From an uncultured Collinsella sp. (GTDB taxonomy: Bacteria; Actinomycetota; Coriobacteriia; Coriobacteriales; Coriobacteriaceae): 7,931 bases of DNA. Every line of letters begins with the position of its first letter. Within the stretch, counting starts at the first letter, position 1. The stretch is taken from contig CAAFEX010000061.1 in NCBI GenBank assembly GCA_900762015.1, positions 1 to 7,931 of the forward strand, read 5' to 3'. Positions 7,426 to 7,931 of this stretch are shown in pieces. The translations under genes were made by a program, and so were the position numbers. The notes beneath the pieces were generated by a model. The model searched no databases, was not told the DNA's origin, and saw only the letters and a list, made by a program, of their open reading frames with translations.

Positions 7426-7931
7426 TAGATAAGGTTCTTGCCAGACACCTTATCGAAGAGATGGGTCGCGTTCTTCTCGAACTTGAACCAAATGGGGTCG
7501 CCCGCCTTGAGCGCACCCTTGGCCTCGAGATCGACGACGGGGATGATCAGGACAAACTGGCCGTCGGGAGACATCACATGAACGTGCTCGGTTGAACCCA
7601 TGAGCTCGGTGACCTCGATGGTGCCCTGAAGCGCACCCTCCTCGCCCTTTTCGGCAAGCAGAATCTGCTCGGGACGCACGCCGGCCGTGATCTCCTTCAC
7701 ATCGCCGCCGTCCCAATTAAGGGCGAGCTGAGCGCAGGTCTCGGGGGCTAGCGCGACATTCATGTCGTCGGTCTTGACGGTAAAGCCGTCGCCCGAGCGC
7801 ACCAGCTGGGCATCGAAGAAGTTCATCTGCGGCACGCCGATGAAGCCGGCGACGAAGATGTTCGCGGGATGGTTGAAGACCTCCTGCGGCGTGGCGATCT
7901 GCTGGACAACGCCGTCCTTCATGACCACGAT
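7425..7931 (-). CDS. Sugar ABC transporter ATP-binding protein, C-terminal part (UgpC/MsmX/MalK type)
   Basis: The frame is open to the right edge, so only the last 168 residues or so are present; the Walker A, signature and Walker B motifs would lie outside. The visible start, IVVMKDGVVQQIATPQEVFNHP followed by FVAGFIGVPQMNF, is the conserved end of the nucleotide-binding domain in MalK/UgpC/MsmX ATPases. The remainder is their TOBE/OB regulatory domain, with the GVRPE motif and the terminal LFDKVSGKNLI. Such subunits energise uptake of oligosaccharides or glycerol-3-phosphate at the cytoplasmic face of the membrane, and one ATPase often serves several importers. The malQ and glgP neighbours suggest a maltodextrin or other sugar substrate, but the gene is convergent with them and the link is only inferred. 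A GTG codon at 7926-7928 is internal, not the start. Confidence 0.9.
   Translation of the reverse strand: MVVMKDGVVQQIATPQEVFNHPANIFVAGFIGVPQMNFFDAQLVRSGDGFTVKTDDMNVALAPETCAQLALNWDGGDVKEITAGVRPEQILLAEKGEEGALQGTIEVTELMGSTEHVHVMSPDGQFVLIIPVVDLEAKGALKAGDPIWFKFEKNATHLFDKVSGKNLI

Overview
The window is chromosomal DNA of high GC content with five protein genes, four complete and one cut by the right edge. The best guess is a gut actinobacterium of the class Coriobacteriia, Collinsella-like. That is an inference from base composition, from the style of the CHAP-type secreted hydrolase and from the sugar-metabolism gene set; no database search was possible.

Layout, left to right. Positions 1-229 hold an intrinsic terminator facing the minus strand and a large imperfect palindrome (63-227) that starts just past a stop codon. 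Positions 230-1438 (minus) encode a secreted coiled-coil plus CHAP/NlpC-P60-type peptidoglycan hydrolase with a Tat-like signal peptide. A 267-base divergent promoter region follows. Then come three plus-strand genes: galE (1706-2767, UDP-glucose 4-epimerase), malQ (2988-4493, 4-alpha-glucanotransferase) and glgP/malP (4623-6890, glycogen/maltodextrin phosphorylase). Each of the three is followed by its own strong terminator hairpin, so they look like adjacent transcription units rather than one tight operon. The right edge (7425-7931, minus) carries the C-terminal part of a sugar ABC-transporter ATPase of the UgpC/MsmX/MalK type.

The metabolic logic is coherent. The ABC ATPase would power oligosaccharide uptake. 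MalQ rearranges maltodextrins into chains that the phosphorylase can use, and the phosphorylase releases glucose-1-phosphate. GalE links the glucose and galactose nucleotide-sugar pools, which also feed cell-surface glycans.

The most unusual feature is in the 534-base gene-free stretch between the convergent glgP and ABC-ATPase genes. It holds a very regular array of four inverted-repeat units (6988-7285). Each unit has 16-base arms around a loop of exactly 25 bases, and the units repeat every 80-81 bases, so eight half-sites alternate in orientation about every 40 bp. Terminators facing inward on both sides isolate the array from its neighbours. I cannot assign it to a known repeat class. 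The large palindrome at 63-227 is a second, unrelated extragenic repeat.
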